From NCBI GenBank assembly GCA_009733715.1, contig WMKJ01000002.1:124001-188000 (forward strand): 64,000 nucleotides of DNA. The letters are read 5' to 3'. How positions within the stretch are numbered: position 1 is the first letter of the stretch; each line of letters starts with the position of its first letter. Origin of the DNA: Herpomyces periplanetae. Its lineage: Eukaryota; Ascomycota; Laboulbeniomycetes; Herpomycetales; Herpomycetaceae. The notes under the pieces were generated by a model that saw only the letters and a program-made list of their open reading frames with translations, had not been told where the DNA came from and did no database searches. Position numbers and translations under genes: made by a program. Shown piece after piece: positions 24,802 to 38,271 of the stretch.

Positions 24802-27800
24802 TCATCTAAGTAACTCATCCCCTTCTATACCTTGATGATCCATCTCGAACACTTGTAGCCTTCGATCTAACCTTTGTTCTCTAACTCTGCTTTCACCAAG
24901 TTCACAGCGTAACCTGCTTAGCTCTTCATGTAGTGCCACAACCCCAGGAATGTCCCGAGCTACGAAATGCTTGGGTTGCAAAACTTCTACACCACTGCCC
25001 ATTGTTGTCGTGTCTGTGCTAACCAAGTTCGTTAAATCCCTGTCGAATTGAACATCTTGATAATTCAATGGCCAATTTTTCAATAGTCTTGAATTAATCA
25101 TCGTACCTTGACTGAAACTACGTCGGTCTAATCTGGAGTGGTAATCATTTTTGACCCTTATTATTTGTCGCATATCATCGTAAAATTTGTAGTTACAACT
25201 CGTCTGATCATGCCCTTGTTCACTTGCGTCAATTTTGTTTCCTACTTCGGATTCCGGCGGACTTTCAGCTGAGAAAAAATTCGCCTGGCTATCATCTGCT
25301 TCCAAACTCCGTGCTTCATCCCACCCGATCATCCCCAAACCCAATGCTCGTTTTCCATCTATTTCCCCCGGAATATTTCTACGAATACGACTTTTCCTTG
25401 AAGCTGGTGTAGGCGTGGAACTACGAGAGCAATTCAAACTTTTAAATTCACGATACCCCGTTTCTTTGATGTTGATATCCACTCCATCACACTTGTTTCC
25501 CTTGTTCCCCTTGTCCCCTGGATTTATTCCCCAACCAATGCCAACTCCTCCTAAACTCGACCGTATTGGCAATGCCGATCTTCCACTATTCTCAAGATTT
25601 GTGAAACTTCTTTTTACCCTTGCTTCCTTAAGTGAGCCCACCTTCACAGTTTTACTGCGCTGAGGGATATTTAAATTCTCTTTCTTGCCCAAAGAATTGC
25701 GTCCGTGTTGATTTAGGCTGAATTCTCGTAGTTTTTCCAAAGGTTCGACTTTTTCATTAAGCTCATCTTCTCTCATCGTTATCACCCGTAAACCAGTCTG
25801 GAACTTAGGCATTGAAACTACTCTACTACCGTTAGTCTCTTCTCCTCCACTTAACTTGTAATGCCTTGTTTCCTTAATCCACTCATTTTCATAACCCGGC
25901 ACTTTCGGTACATCCGGTAGATTAAAGAACTTGTAAGCTTTGGCTGATCTCGCTACTCCACCCCGGTCACCTTGAAAAGGCGTCCGTTTGCTAATACATG
26001 GTCGTCTTATTGTAAGTTCATGCATACTTAAATCCATCTGATTATCGCGATTCACAAATATCGGTCTCGAGAAGTTTGCTACACTTTGCGTTGTCAAGTC
26101 TTGAGCCACTATCCGATTTAGATGCCCACAGTTTTCGCAAAGAAAACTCGCCTCAATCTTATCCAGTTCATTTTTGTGCTTCTTGACACATTGAGTTGTA
26201 AATTCCTTCGAATCAGTTAACTTGCAGACCTGAATTTCTTCAGCTCGTCGTCCTTCATTACCATAAACCATGTCGAAATTTTGTATAACAACTGCGCTAT
26301 TACTTTCATCATTGTCAGTCGTCGCCAAACCTATACCGTCTTTATCATCTTCAGCATAAATAGACGTTAAATCACACCGACTCCCATTTCCTGAGTCTTC
26401 TCTGTTTTGCAATTCCCCGAGTTCAGTTTCAGTTGCATCTAATTTTTCCTCAATGTTCATTTTATCGTTTGTCATAAAACTTAAACTCTGACCTGTCGAT
26501 TCTCCGCAATCTACTGATTCAACTTCATCTTTCATTACCATATTATTATTACCAACTTCTTGTATCACGCTCTTTTCTGGCTGATGGCACTGCGTATTAA
26601 CTTCTGGAACTGGCGTAAATAAACTTTCTCGCTGCACGATTAAATTGATCGCTGAAATGTTAGATTCGCTTGACGTTTCTGTGCTCCCGCTCAACGAATC
26701 GCACTTTAAATCGTCTTCAGGCCAAGGTCCAGTGTTCTCCATGTTTTCAACGTTGTCCGTTAAATTCCAGTCTCGAGAATAAGTTGACCCCGATACACTG
26801 CGCTCACGAACTTCTGCTTCATGAAATACTGGCTTGTCACCCTTATTAATATGGTTATATCTTGATATTGGAGGCTCGTACACTGGATTAAACACTTCAC
26901 GTAAACTCGGTTTTGATCTCATAAGTGCTAAACGTTTTGACCCATTAACAAAAGCGAGACTAATCCGTCTCTTTGGTCCTGTTCCCTCTGCACTGCTTTC
27001 CCTGACATCTCCGAAAAATTTAAACGAACCATCCGATGATTGTCGAGTTTTGATATTCTGCCTTTTGGATAAAGATCTTCGGCTTTGACGTTCCAACACT
27101 AGACTTCGTGATCTACTATGTTGTAGTCTAGATGGCCAAGGAAGGTAGCAAATGCCTGGTGTAACAATAATCTTAATATTAACGATAATATCCTCCCAAT
27201 TAGCTACCAAACTCTCCACTAGTTTGCTACAGATCATGGTTTTTGCGATGCTGTCTGTTAAATTAAGATCATTCCGAGTCCGTGATGGGCTCTTAATAAT
27301 AGGCCGATTATAGCATCTACTTGATCCTAGTCCCTCTGTTGAAAGTACTGGCTTACATGCATTCGAACCATCAACGCTGAATCTCACAGATACTTCACTA
27401 GCCTTTGTTTTGACATCTTCCTGGGATAATGTTGATCCTGCAGATGTTGTTGTTGTGCTTGACGTAACGTTGCTCATCAAATCTCCCAGTAAAAGTGGCG
27501 CAAATATCAGGCCCATTGCATTCGAACTCATGGATCCGATAACTTGACCTGAACTAGTAAATACGCTGGCTGAATTCTTCCTGTCCGTCCACAACGATTC
27601 TTGCGGATGTTGAGAGTTCAGGTCCAATCCTAAGTCGCTCCAGTCTTGACGAAGATGCGCAAGCAACCCAAACACCGCAGATATAAGACTCATGTGATGA
27701 GTTGAATCAATTTCAAGTATTGCTCGTGCGACTCTTTTCGCGTCAAACTGGGTAATGGAGCAAGTCGGTGGTCTAGACAGGCTTTGTTGGGAGGTTATTC

Positions 27801-28461
27801 CGAATATTGCAAAGTTTAACTTTTCAAATACTTCAATCGAGCCTAGTAAACCTCCCGGAAGTTCTCCTAACATCCGTTTGAACACTGATGCTACATCATG
27901 AACATTATATTGTATGTCTTTGGGAAGTACAGCCTCCCGAATTGTGAGTTCCACGCTATGGGTCGGAGATCTTATTGCAGATCTAAGTTGATTTAGGAAA
28001 TACTCGTAGATTAGCTTAACCGTTCGATTTTGACCTGGTATTCTAAATATTCCGGGAACATTCGCTCCTGTATACAAAATTAAAAATTAGTATACACATA
28101 AAGAGTAGCATTTTCAAAGACTTTACTTACCCTCTTTTGCCAAATATTGAGCTGTAGCAGCAAAGCAACTAGGTATAGCAATATCGGCTGCTGCAACCGA
28201 AGACGGTAGCTTGAGAATGCCTACTCCACCTACACGAGCTAAATAATCCAATGATTGATGCAAAAGAGTATCAGAATTATCCGACGATGAATTAGAATTA
28301 TCATCGGCTTCACCGAACAATTTGCTTGTTACTGCGTGAGCGAAACCAATTCCCCCGGAAGAAATAGATCTAGATCCAATCAAATTATTCGATGAGCCAC
28401 TTGTTGTCTTCAGTTTCAATTTTCGTGCCAACCAAGATTTCGAGGCTCGAAATCGACTCAT
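24802..28461 (-). CDS. Large RhoGAP-domain protein
   Basis: GTPase-activating protein for a Rho-family GTPase. Minus-strand exons 28461..28131 and 28067..24802 give 1198 residues. The RhoGAP domain covers about residues 85-330: GILKLPSSVAAADIAIPSC, then NVPGIFRIPG with the arginine finger (about residue 119), then LPGGLLGSIEVFEKL and AMGLIFAPLLLGD. The remaining ~850 residues are mostly low-complexity and unrecognised, with one CENCG half-zinc pair and a C-terminal coiled coil (LHEELSRLRCELGESR). The intron interrupts the conserved EGANVPGIF sequence and is 63 nt. Target GTPase not inferable. Confidence 0.88.
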
Positions 28462-30026
28462 TATTATTATCAGGTGGACTAGTTAAGAAAAAGCCCACTA
28501 CTAGTTATGTGATGCCAATTTATACTTCTCTAATCGTATACATAAAGAAGCTAACACTGTCACGACAATTCTTAGAATCTCGGGGGATTACGGCAATGCT
28601 GTAGTCGAGAATATGCGTATAAGTATGCACGCTTTTGTCATTCAGGAATTAATTGTATGTCGTTATCGATGAGAGTAAAAGTATTATAATAAATTCAAAG
28701 GAAATAGTTTTGAATAAAATGCTCTTTGTAGGGTCCCCGGCTTTGCTAAATGCCCAGTTCAATGAGATACATTATTCCTCCGTTATGAGAATTTCAGATA
28801 AGTAGGAAAGCATTCAAGCTACCTCGCGATGAATTCAGCGGAGACCATTCGAATATCATAAAAAGTGGAAGATTAGGTTGGGAAAGAACTTGGATTAAAG
28901 GAAACATTTCGAGAATCCAGATTGATCCAAAGGATAAACAAAAAGGCCTAATTTGTATGAGTAAAGGAAAAGCAATAAACATCGACCTGAATAAACAGAT
29001 CTTGTTCGTAAGTGAACAAGTAGTAATGCTTACCGTTCAACACCGAGGGGCTTCCTTCTGATATATCAATCTTTCCATAGCGGGTCTTTTGCTCACCCTG
29101 ACAAGGAGAAGCTTCCACGTTTGAGAGCCGTTGAATTCGGAGGTAAATCAATTGCCTAAGCTACCTGAAAAATTTTCGCGAATCATAAAATTGAACCATT
29201 TGTACCAGGATAAGCCGTGAAAGACACATAACTCGTCAGTTACTCTTCCTCTTTCATGGGATCCAGCAGTTTTACTTGAGCTTGGTGTCAAATCATGACA
29301 CAGCTGGGAATAGAGAAAAACTACCTTTTCCCGGTTCATTGTGCAAATGAATGAGGCGATTGCTAGCACATTTCGTAATAGATCGAATATTCGTACCATC
29401 AAGTAATAAAATTGTCAAAAACACGGTCAAGCACTCATGTTTAACGTATAGCCAACAATTTCATTATGATACGATACGACAGTGTAAATCTGAAATTCGT
29501 TCAATGAAGCAGATCTCATGCAAGGTGCAGGCCAGACAAATATATTGACGGGGCAAAGATAAACAGTATAATCAACAAACTTGCCTGAGTCAATATAACA
29601 ACCAAGTTCTAGTTGATCGAACTCTTGATATAGAGTCAAACTTGTATGCTGTGTACCAACTACAAGATTTCCAGGATGCTTAATATGATTTTAGAGAATA
29701 TGGAAATAATATGAGCAGATTAGGTCCAATTCTTAAATAATTTTTGGCGTAGACATTGCCCAAATGTGCTTGAATTATCAATGAGGTTTTGCCCGGTGGA
29801 TTAAACGATCCAGAAAGATTATCGAATACTCAAATTTCCCAACCAGAAATTTACTAGAAGAGGTAAAATTCTGTCTGACTTGCTTGCCGAAAGCCAATGG
29901 CGATCCACGCTAGCGAGCTTTGGTTTGGAGCAAACCGCAATCACCCAAGTACAAGTGTCCGATTTCGGGATCATAAAGCAAGGGTAGATCGACAATGTAT
30001 GAGGGAATCTCTTTAACATGAATAAA
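28462..30026. other. 1.6-kb region with possible decayed coding sequence
   Basis: Between the RhoGAP 5' end and the SNF4 3' end. On the plus strand, 28790-29060 holds a 75-90-codon open stretch of protein-like composition (for example GRLGWERTWIKGN). Shorter open stretches in other frames follow to about 30000. No start, splice pattern or family could be assigned. It may be a relic of a gene or element, or chance. Confidence 0.3.
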
Positions 30027-31451
30027 CTATGAGACGTCATCATTCGTGCCATTCAGTAGAATATACTTTAGTATATCGCTAAGTGCCAAAACACCTCTCA
30101 GTCGTAAATCATCGTCAACAATGATGAAGCGATGCACGCGCGATTTTTTAAGTGTATCGAAAATGAAGTCAAGTCGATCTTGAGGTGAACATGTGTATAT
30201 ACCGGGAAAATCCTAGAAAAAATAGTAAGCATGGCGCGCATACAACCAACATTATCGAGAAACAGAAATTTCTTACGTCTGAACGTTTGAGCAGCGCATG
30301 ACCAACGCTTAAGTTGAGATCATCGTAAATTCCACTCTTAATCAGGGGTATAACATCAACAGCTTCGAAAACGTTTAATAGCACGCCATCCTCATCAAGA
30401 ATGGGCACGCTTGAAATACTCCATTCAACGAGCATATGAATAACATCCATGACGGGTGTGTCCATAGCAGCTGTGCATATATTCTTGTAAGTTCCTAGGT
30501 TTAACTCAATGATGGAGCGGCGAAGCATTTGGGTTTCTTTAACGTTCATGGCGATAAATTTGAGAATACGGTACTGGGTCATAACGCTTACGATCATAGG
30601 TCGTTCCGTTTCATCATCGACATCAACCAGAGGAATTCTTCGAGCGCGAGACTGAAGAATTAATCGACATGCTTCATATAGCGATCTTTCCGGATGGATA
30701 GACAAAGTTTCTGGAGCGGGAACGCCGATAGCCTTTTCTACGTCTATCAAACTGGGGAGTTAATATTATTATAAAAATTTGGAAACCGAGTGGTAAAGTT
30801 AAGTTTAAATAGGTAGTTTATGGGATGTAGAAAAAAACACACTTACTGCGTAGATTGCGCAATCTAAGTTGATCTATCTCAGTTAGAGCACTTGGATTTT
30901 GCCAGTAATACTGAATGACATTGATATAGTCAGATGTCGTGAGTAGTCCGGCAAATGTGGACGTTTTTGAGTCCCACAAGGGAGCAGAAACAATTCCTAG
31001 AGGGTGAATTTTTGGAGAGATTAGCAGAGTAATTTGGGAGATGTGGTAGAATCTTTTAAAATGTATTAAAATGAAAGAGTGAATGTACCATTTTCAATGA
31101 GGATACTTAAACTTTTTCTTATAAGAAGACCTGTATCGAAGACAATAAATCTGTAACTAAGTGGTAGGACGTCATAAGTGGTCCGGACTTTTAAAAATGC
31201 TCTAATAGCATTCTGGAAGAGAAAAGAAAATGTTAGTATTGGAGAGATTTTAGAATCTAGTAAATGTAGACATGGAGCTGAGAAGGTATGTGATGTGTAA
31301 TATTACGTTGAACGAGGTGAAGTAGTGAGTTCCAACATACCAAGCCTTCTCGTTGGTCTTTCTCAAGATTAACAGTGTTACGAGAGTTAGCATTTAAATG
31401 ACCGGATGAGGATTGGAATAAGGGCGATTTGGCGTGGTCTACGGTGTCCAT
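30027..31451 (-). CDS. SNF4: Snf4, AMPK gamma subunit (CBS repeats)
   Basis: Nucleotide-sensing regulatory subunit of the SNF1/AMPK kinase. Minus-strand exons 31451..31341, 31212..31089, 30996..30847, 30743..30277 and 30212..30027 give 345 residues. Four CBS motifs are readable: AIRAFLKVRTTYDVLPLSYRF with GIVSAPLWDS; SLYEACRLILQSRARRIPLVD with MIVSVMTQYRILKFIA; MDTPVMDVIHMLVEWSISS with VPILDEDG; and SPQDRLDFIFDTLKKSR with HRFIIVDDD. The acceptor giving NLRNVEKAIGV fits phase and family better than the first AG. A purine-rich plus strand continues upstream for about 900 bp. Confidence 0.95.
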
Positions 31452-34309
31452 AAGGAATCAATTGAGAGAAGGAAGTAACAAAGGTTAAAATAATGATGGA
31501 CGGGATGAAATTATCGGGATATTTTCAAATCGTAAGGAGGTGAAGAAAATTATTGAAAAGGGTAAATGGAATGAGGTTAGGAATGGAAAGGGAATGAAAG
31601 TGATAGGAAGGAAAAGAGAGAAAAGAAAAGGCTCACAAGTGACAAGGGTAACAAAATAGTAGATGATAGATTCTGGATTAGATGAAGAAAATATTCAACT
31701 GTGAAGTAGGGAAGAGTTGGAAGCAATTCAACCGAATGAAGAGAATAATGGTGGAAAATGAGGGGTAATACTGATGGGACATAAAACAAAAATGTGAAGA
31801 TGGTTAAGGATGAAAACTGTGATTAAATAGTGTAGTAACTGTGTCGGGGTAGAGTGTGAACTATAAGACTTTGTTTGAAAGAATAGATCTTTCAAGCCAG
31901 TTAGAATTAAGCGAGACTCTTAAATCACATCCGAAGGCCCGCAGACGCAAGTGTAAGCTTTTGAATGGAAAAAGAATAGATACAAATATCGAAATATAGA
32001 TATAGTGGATTGTTAAAAGCAACTTAATATTTTCTTATTCACTTAATACCCTGATAACCATTAATGTGTCCATGTATCATAATCTGCAGAGAAATATCTT
32101 GATCAAATTGTAAATTTAAACCTCACGATCCAATTTTTGCTCGCTCGCTCGGCGGTTCTGACGGCAGCTGGCTCACGTGACATTCTATCGAAGAGGAAAG
32201 AAGAATTTGATGTTGGAGAGAAGAGAATTTTGCAGGCTATTGGAATTATCAGTTAGGATAAATGAATGAGGAGAAGAGCGCGGGAGGGAGATTGGGGATT
32301 GTGGAGAAGGATATTCGTTCTGGTGTTGATTAGCCGAGAGTTAGCCAAAGTTGATGGGTTACCTCGGCTTTAATGGGCGAGTTGACCATAAAATGTTGTA
32401 CTTTTATTTCCCATTTGAGTAACTTTTCTTTACAATTAAAAGGTTGGGTTTAACACAAACTAATTTACTTGCGGGTATTTTTTTACCTTTATAAACCTAG
32501 CTACTATTTTAATATAAGATGGGATAGGATAGGACGGGATGCAATGCAATGGGATGCGATGGCGTGGAGTGGAGCAAAGCGGAGTAGAATGGAATGGTAT
32601 AACCTACTGCAGTATGCCCAACGTACTACAATGATAAGCAGTGCACATTCTAAAAATGTTTCTACTCGTAAGAATAATATAACTTGTCAAATTTGGGCCG
32701 GTTCCGAAGATTATCAATCATAACCATAATTTATTAAGAGATTAATGGTTTATATAGGAAATAATTAATTTTTATTTTGCAAAATTCATTTAACCATGTC
32801 CCAGAAAATAATGATGATGCATTCGTACGAATAAAATCAAGGGATTTGTACGAAATTTTACTGCAATGTTTCCCCGCATTCAAAAATTAAGTTAGATTAC
32901 TTATGATGGTTATACTTTTCATCAGATTGTTTCTCTCTGGACTGGATAGATTCCTGCGAAAATATCAAGCTTACTTTTACCAAGGTTTCACTATTTCGAA
33001 TGGATGTATGATAATTCGATGAAGTTTATAGCCGATAAAATCATCACAATGCAAATTGTAACGACAAGGTTTACTATTTCTGCATGTACTCAACATCCCC
33101 ATACCTCTCTTTTTACAATACATCGGAACACTCATTATCAACATGATTATCGCCCTTGTACACTTTAAGCATCCACAATGCTGCCTACCCATTCATTCAT
33201 TCATGCATGCCTGCTTTCTTAGATTTTCAGCACTAACATTTATACACTTGACCCGATTTGACGTTTATGACGTCACTAGTTAACTGATCATTAACTTGAA
33301 TTTATGCGATTTCTACTCAGATGGCATTAATCCAACTATCCTAACGATAGGTAATTATTTCACTTTTGACCAATCGTACGTACAGCTTCACAAATTTGTT
33401 ATATGCTAAATATGGTTGTAATCCGGAAACAGAGTAAGATTAACACGAATAGAGATGACGACATTCATAGTAAAATTAAGGCTTCTTAAGTTAACCAACC
33501 ATCCCGAGATATTTTAGTATGGGCCAATGTGAATGGTTAATTAGTTTTAAACTATAAAACTATTATAATTACATTAATTTCATCGAGTATTTTAAATCTC
33601 CAAAGCAACACTAAATCGATTTTATTAAAGTCACTTGTACAAATATCTACTCTTTTATTTTAAAGTAAACATATTATTAGTACAATTAAATTTGTACGTT
33701 CGAACAAGTTGAAAAAGAAAATGCGTAGCAGGAAATTTTGATAATTTATCTTGAAGTATTACATTAAACATTAAAATGATTAAACATAATCAATACAAGG
33801 AAAACATTCCCCAATCAACTCTACTTTGGCATTGAACCTAATAGTACGAAAAAATCCGTAAATATCTTTTTATGTTACTTATAAAGCGGTTAAACTTTTC
33901 CATCCCTTGCACACATTACCAAATTATTATAATTCCCTTTAAAAGATAACTCTTACACTTTATAACCCTTTAATGCCTTCAGAATGTTCACTTTCCCAAA
34001 CGAAAACTTTCCTTTCAATTAACTTGCCGTTTTGGGTAACTGACGATCTGGCTGAAAACGGAAATCGCTATGCTGGTTGTATCGTCTGGTCTAGACACTC
34101 CTTCCGTATTTAGAAACGATCTTGTTGCAAAAGCAATATGTGCACGTGATCCGATTAAAGTGTGGAACTTCGGATAAAAGTTCCAGCGAATCCGTGTCAT
34201 TCCGAAAGTTGTTTTAGGCGCGCTTGAGATTTAAAGATCGCGCAAGATATCACGGAGTTTTCTACTTTATGCTTGTAAAATTAATGGGATCTTTTATCCT
34301 TTAAACTGT
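31452..34309. other. Divergent 2.9-kb intergenic region
   Basis: Between SNF4 (-) and PIF1 (+). The plus strand is purine-rich to about 32330. A degenerate GGGAT/GGAGT/GGAAT pentamer run lies at about 32518-32600 and a TGACGTCA palindrome at 33268-33275. The remainder is AT-rich. No gene recognised. Confidence 0.55.
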
Positions 34310-37088
34310 ATGTTAGTACCAATCAAGGGGTACCGATTGGTGATTGGGTTTCCGGCACGAATTAGATCATTGAATCATACTATTTCTTCACGTCAATTTC
34401 CTAAATTTTTCCATCCTTCGCTTACTGGTATTGAGAAATGCGGACAAAATCGCCTTTATTCAATAAATCATCTAGTATCATTTACAATGTTTCGTCGAGC
34501 TGAGGATAACTATAACACATCTATACATCGGAAAACTTTGGCTCAACAGCTCTTTCCATCAAGCTCACCTACACCTTCAAGTTCTAATAAGGTTAACCAA
34601 ACAACTCTCGACTCGTTTACCGGGTCTAAATTGTTCGATTCAAGTCAAAAGGTTCCACAAAAACCGTTACCAGCTAATCAAACTAGTCAGATACGGCATG
34701 GCACACTAGCTTCTGCCGTGAGTACAACCCAATCAGTGAAACGTACGTCTAATGGATTGCCCAAAGCTCTCGATATAAATGATGGGTTTGAAGCGAATCA
34801 GGAAAATCAATTTGCGCCTCCAAATTCCAAGACTGAGCTAGCACGTTTGGACTCAGATAACACAATTAACCACACCCCCGCTATTGAAAGCTACATCTTT
34901 TCCGATGATGTTTTCAGCGATCTCGATATTGACGCTGAATTCGATGACCATATCCCCGCTAAAATTGTGCCTACTTCCCACGAATCTGACCCCAAACATT
35001 TACCTGCACACCAAAATTCGAGTAATCTTACAGGTCTGCCAATACCACCGTCTAGTATGAGCGTCATCGATTTTGATGCGATACCTTGGTCATCTTCCCC
35101 CCCTCTTCACCATATCTCATTGGCCAAACAAAAGTTAATCCAAGATTTAGGTGAAAATGGACCTCCAATTTCTGAACTTGCCAATCGAAGCGAATCAATC
35201 CCCATTAAAAGAACAGCTGGCAATGTCGAAACTAAGTGTCGCAAAACCCCTCGAATTTTTCCTTGGGAAATGGATGGCAAGTCTAATGCAGAGCCACCAG
35301 TGAATGCTGCGCTCGAGTCAACTGAAGCCGTTGGTGTTACTGAAGAAAAGTATTCATGGAATACAAAGGCGATGTCAATCAAGGAACAACAACAACTTGT
35401 ACGTGAGTCAAGGGGCAAGAAAATAATCTCCGAAGACGAATCTAGGCCAATTTCCTTAAAGGGAATAACTAAATCAAAAAGATTTTCTTCCATACAAAAG
35501 GTTTTCTTAAGTGAGGAGCAGCAACAAGTATTGAATCTGGTAGTGGAAAAGAAACAAAGCGTGTTTTTCACAGGTTCGGCTGGAACTGGCAAATCAGTAT
35601 TATTACGTGAGATTATCTCCCAGTTACGACGCAAGTTTGCAAAGGAATCGGATCGAATTGCAATTACTGCATCAACTGGCTTAGCCGCTTGTAATATTGG
35701 TGGTGTTACTTTGCATAGTTTTGCAGGAATAGGTTTAGGAAAGGAAGATGTACCAGAATTAATCAAGAAGATCAAACGAAATCTGAAGGCTCGACAGCGC
35801 TGGTTGCGCACAAAGGTATTGATTATAGATGAAATTTCTATGATTGACGGCGAACTTTTTGACAAGTTAGAAGAAGTTGCGCGAACGCTACGGAACAATG
35901 GAAAACCATTTGGCGGAATTCAGTTAATCGTAACGGGCGATTTCTTTCAACTGCCACCTGTCCCGGAGAAAGGCAATCGATTGGTTAAATTTGCCTTCGA
36001 TGCCTCTTCATGGAATACGTCGATTGATCATACGATTGCTTTGCGACATGTTTTTCGTCAAAAAGATCCCGGTTAGTAATGAACACACGAGGGTGGGTTT
36101 GAGGTAACAATACTAATACAAGGGTAAATGAACGTAGAATTTGCACGGATGCTAAATGAAATGCGTGAAGGACGCATTTCAAGGGATACAATAAAAAGAT
36201 TCGAGAGCTTAAGTCGGCCGCTACACTTTGAAGATGAGTTGCAAGCTACGGAATTGTGAGTTAAACTAACGTTTATAAGACGGGGGAAGCATGCATTTTT
36301 GGTTAATTGATTAACGTGCTAGTAGGTTTTCTACAAGGTATGAAGTAGAACAGGCAAATACTTTGCGGATGAGGCAACTCCAAGGTGACATGATGGAGTA
36401 TTTATCACGAGATGGAGGATCAGTCAAAGACCCGGTATTTCGTGATAAACTTTTACAGCATTGCATAGCTCCTTCGGTGATCCAGTTGAAGGAGGGATCT
36501 CAGGTAATGCTAATTAAGAATATTGATGAAACGTTGGTAAATGGATCATTGGGTAAAGTTCGAGGGTTTATGACGACAGCAATGTGGGATTATCATTGTG
36601 AACGAAACTCAGAGGATGAAGTAGACGAAGAATTGATAGAAAAAGTTAAGAAGGCTAAATCACTCTTTAGTGATGAAGGATTTGGTTCTCAAGAACGATA
36701 TCCCTTGGTACGTTTTACTTTATCAGACGGCACAACGCGTGATTTGCTCTGTCAAAGAGAGTCTTGGAAGTATGAATTGCCTAATGGGGAAGTGCAAGCA
36801 TCACGATCTCAAGTTCCGCTGATTTTAGCGTGGGCTTTGTCAATTCATAAAGCGCAAGGCCAAACGTTAGATCGAGTGAAAGTTGACTTGGGAAGAGTAT
36901 TCGAAAAGGGTCAAGCGTATGTTGCACTTTCTCGAGCAACAACGATGGAAGGATTGCAAGTGCTACGATTCAACGCATCACGAGTTTTGGCACACGACCG
37001 TGTTACGAACTTTTACGCGGGATTATCGCATGCATCGGATAGCGTAAAGTTTATAGATATGGGTAAAGTTGCCGAAAAGGTTAAATAA
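34310..37088 (+). CDS. PIF1: Pif1-family 5'-3' DNA helicase
   Basis: SF1B helicase acting at telomeres, G-quadruplexes and mitochondrial DNA. Exons 34310..36071, 36138..36255 and 36326..37088 give 880 residues. Walker A GSAGTGKS lies near residue 425 and Walker B IIDEISMID near 507. ITASTGLAACNIGG, HSFAGIG, VTGDFFQLPPV, ALRHVFRQKDPEFARMLNEMR, ALSIHKAQGQTLDRV and KGQAYVALSRA follow in the usual order. The first Met begins a basic, Ser-rich stretch that could be a mitochondrial presequence; a second Met at residue 60 (34487) could start a nuclear form, as in yeast PIF1. The N-terminal 400 residues are disordered. Confidence 0.94.
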
Positions 37089-38271
37089 ACTGTGAATTAA
37101 TTAATGATAAACCTAGCGAAATCGATTTTCAGTTTATTTGGGATAAACATATAAATGAAAAATCATCGAGTGAATATTTGCATACAACTACGCACCCATG
37201 CATTCTTTCGCATATGCAAGCGTAATTTCTCTCCTCCGCTTGGACAAATTATCACAAACAGAAAAATTATTGGGACGGGTGCAATTGCGGGATAACGTCT
37301 TAGGGCTGAACAGGGGGGATTGTTGAGAACTCGGTTTCTGTTTCATCTAGAATGTTGAGATGAAACGTATGTTAGGACCAGATTGTGGAAGTTGTGATGC
37401 TGTTTGCAAGGGAAAGAGCGACTTGGCGGTACTGGGCGTATCGGTTAGTTGGAACGAGCAGAGTTGGAATGAGTCTTGGAATAGAGGTAGGGAATGATCG
37501 CGAAGGTGTAAGAGTTGTGGGTGGGGCAGCAGCGGGGTGATGAAGTTTTAGCAGAACGAATTAGCAATACGGAAATTTCCGTACGTTATAAACGTGTAGA
37601 TTTATAAAAGATGAAATAGTATGTATCGAGAAATATAATTCAAATGCATACAAAGTTCTACAGTGAGAATAAAATATACTATGCGGATCGATTGGATGGG
37701 TTTTGAGGAGTTAGATAGCGTAAATACGAGAGAATAAATATGGGCATGTATTCACGAATATGTTAATAAAGTTAATTAGCACGGTACGGTAAAAGTATGA
37801 ATTGAGTATACACACCTACCGATAAATTTTCGTCACGTTATGACATGAATTAAGGAGAAATAAAACTTGCTTACTCCGAAAATATAAAAGTTTTTCATTA
37901 CGAGTGAATCAAGTAGTGCAAGGAAAGCACATATAAGGCGGGTGAAGGTGAAGTCCTACATTCCGGATTCCGGGAGTTTAAAAAGGATTATCCGGGCACG
38001 TGTGACTGGGGGGGTAGGGAAGTATAAAATGAAGCGAAGAAGACCGCACAGCCGGTAGTGAATATTTGAGCGAAAGATTTTCTTCGGGTATTCCTGGGTG
38101 ATTTTTAGATGGATATTTTGGCAACGAACGAAAAGCTTTGTGCAGCTTGCGTTTGTATATGATTTAATGCAAGATAAGCTAAATAATTTCGGAAGACTTT
38201 CGGCGCAATCGCAAGATTTATTGCATGTTAATTCGGCTGTATTGAAATAATTTGATAGCTGGTTAATTAAA
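37089..38271. other. Intergenic with candidate promoter
   Basis: Spacer between PIF1 and the transporter on the same strand. Its distal part holds the E-box and TATA elements described separately. No gene recognised. Confidence 0.5.
37997..38029 (+). promoter_or_regulatory. E-box plus TATA box, candidate promoter of the sugar transporter
   Basis: CACGTG at 37997-38002 (bHLH site) stands 21 bp upstream of TATAAAA at 38023-38029, about 245 bp before the transporter ATG. This spacing suits a regulated promoter. Inferred from sequence alone. Confidence 0.4.

Noticed and set aside
33268-33275. TGACGTCA palindromes (also near 19509, 24179 and 44680)
   Set aside because: ATF/CREB-like sites, but two of the four fall within coding sequence and the others lie far from starts, so regulatory meaning is not supported.
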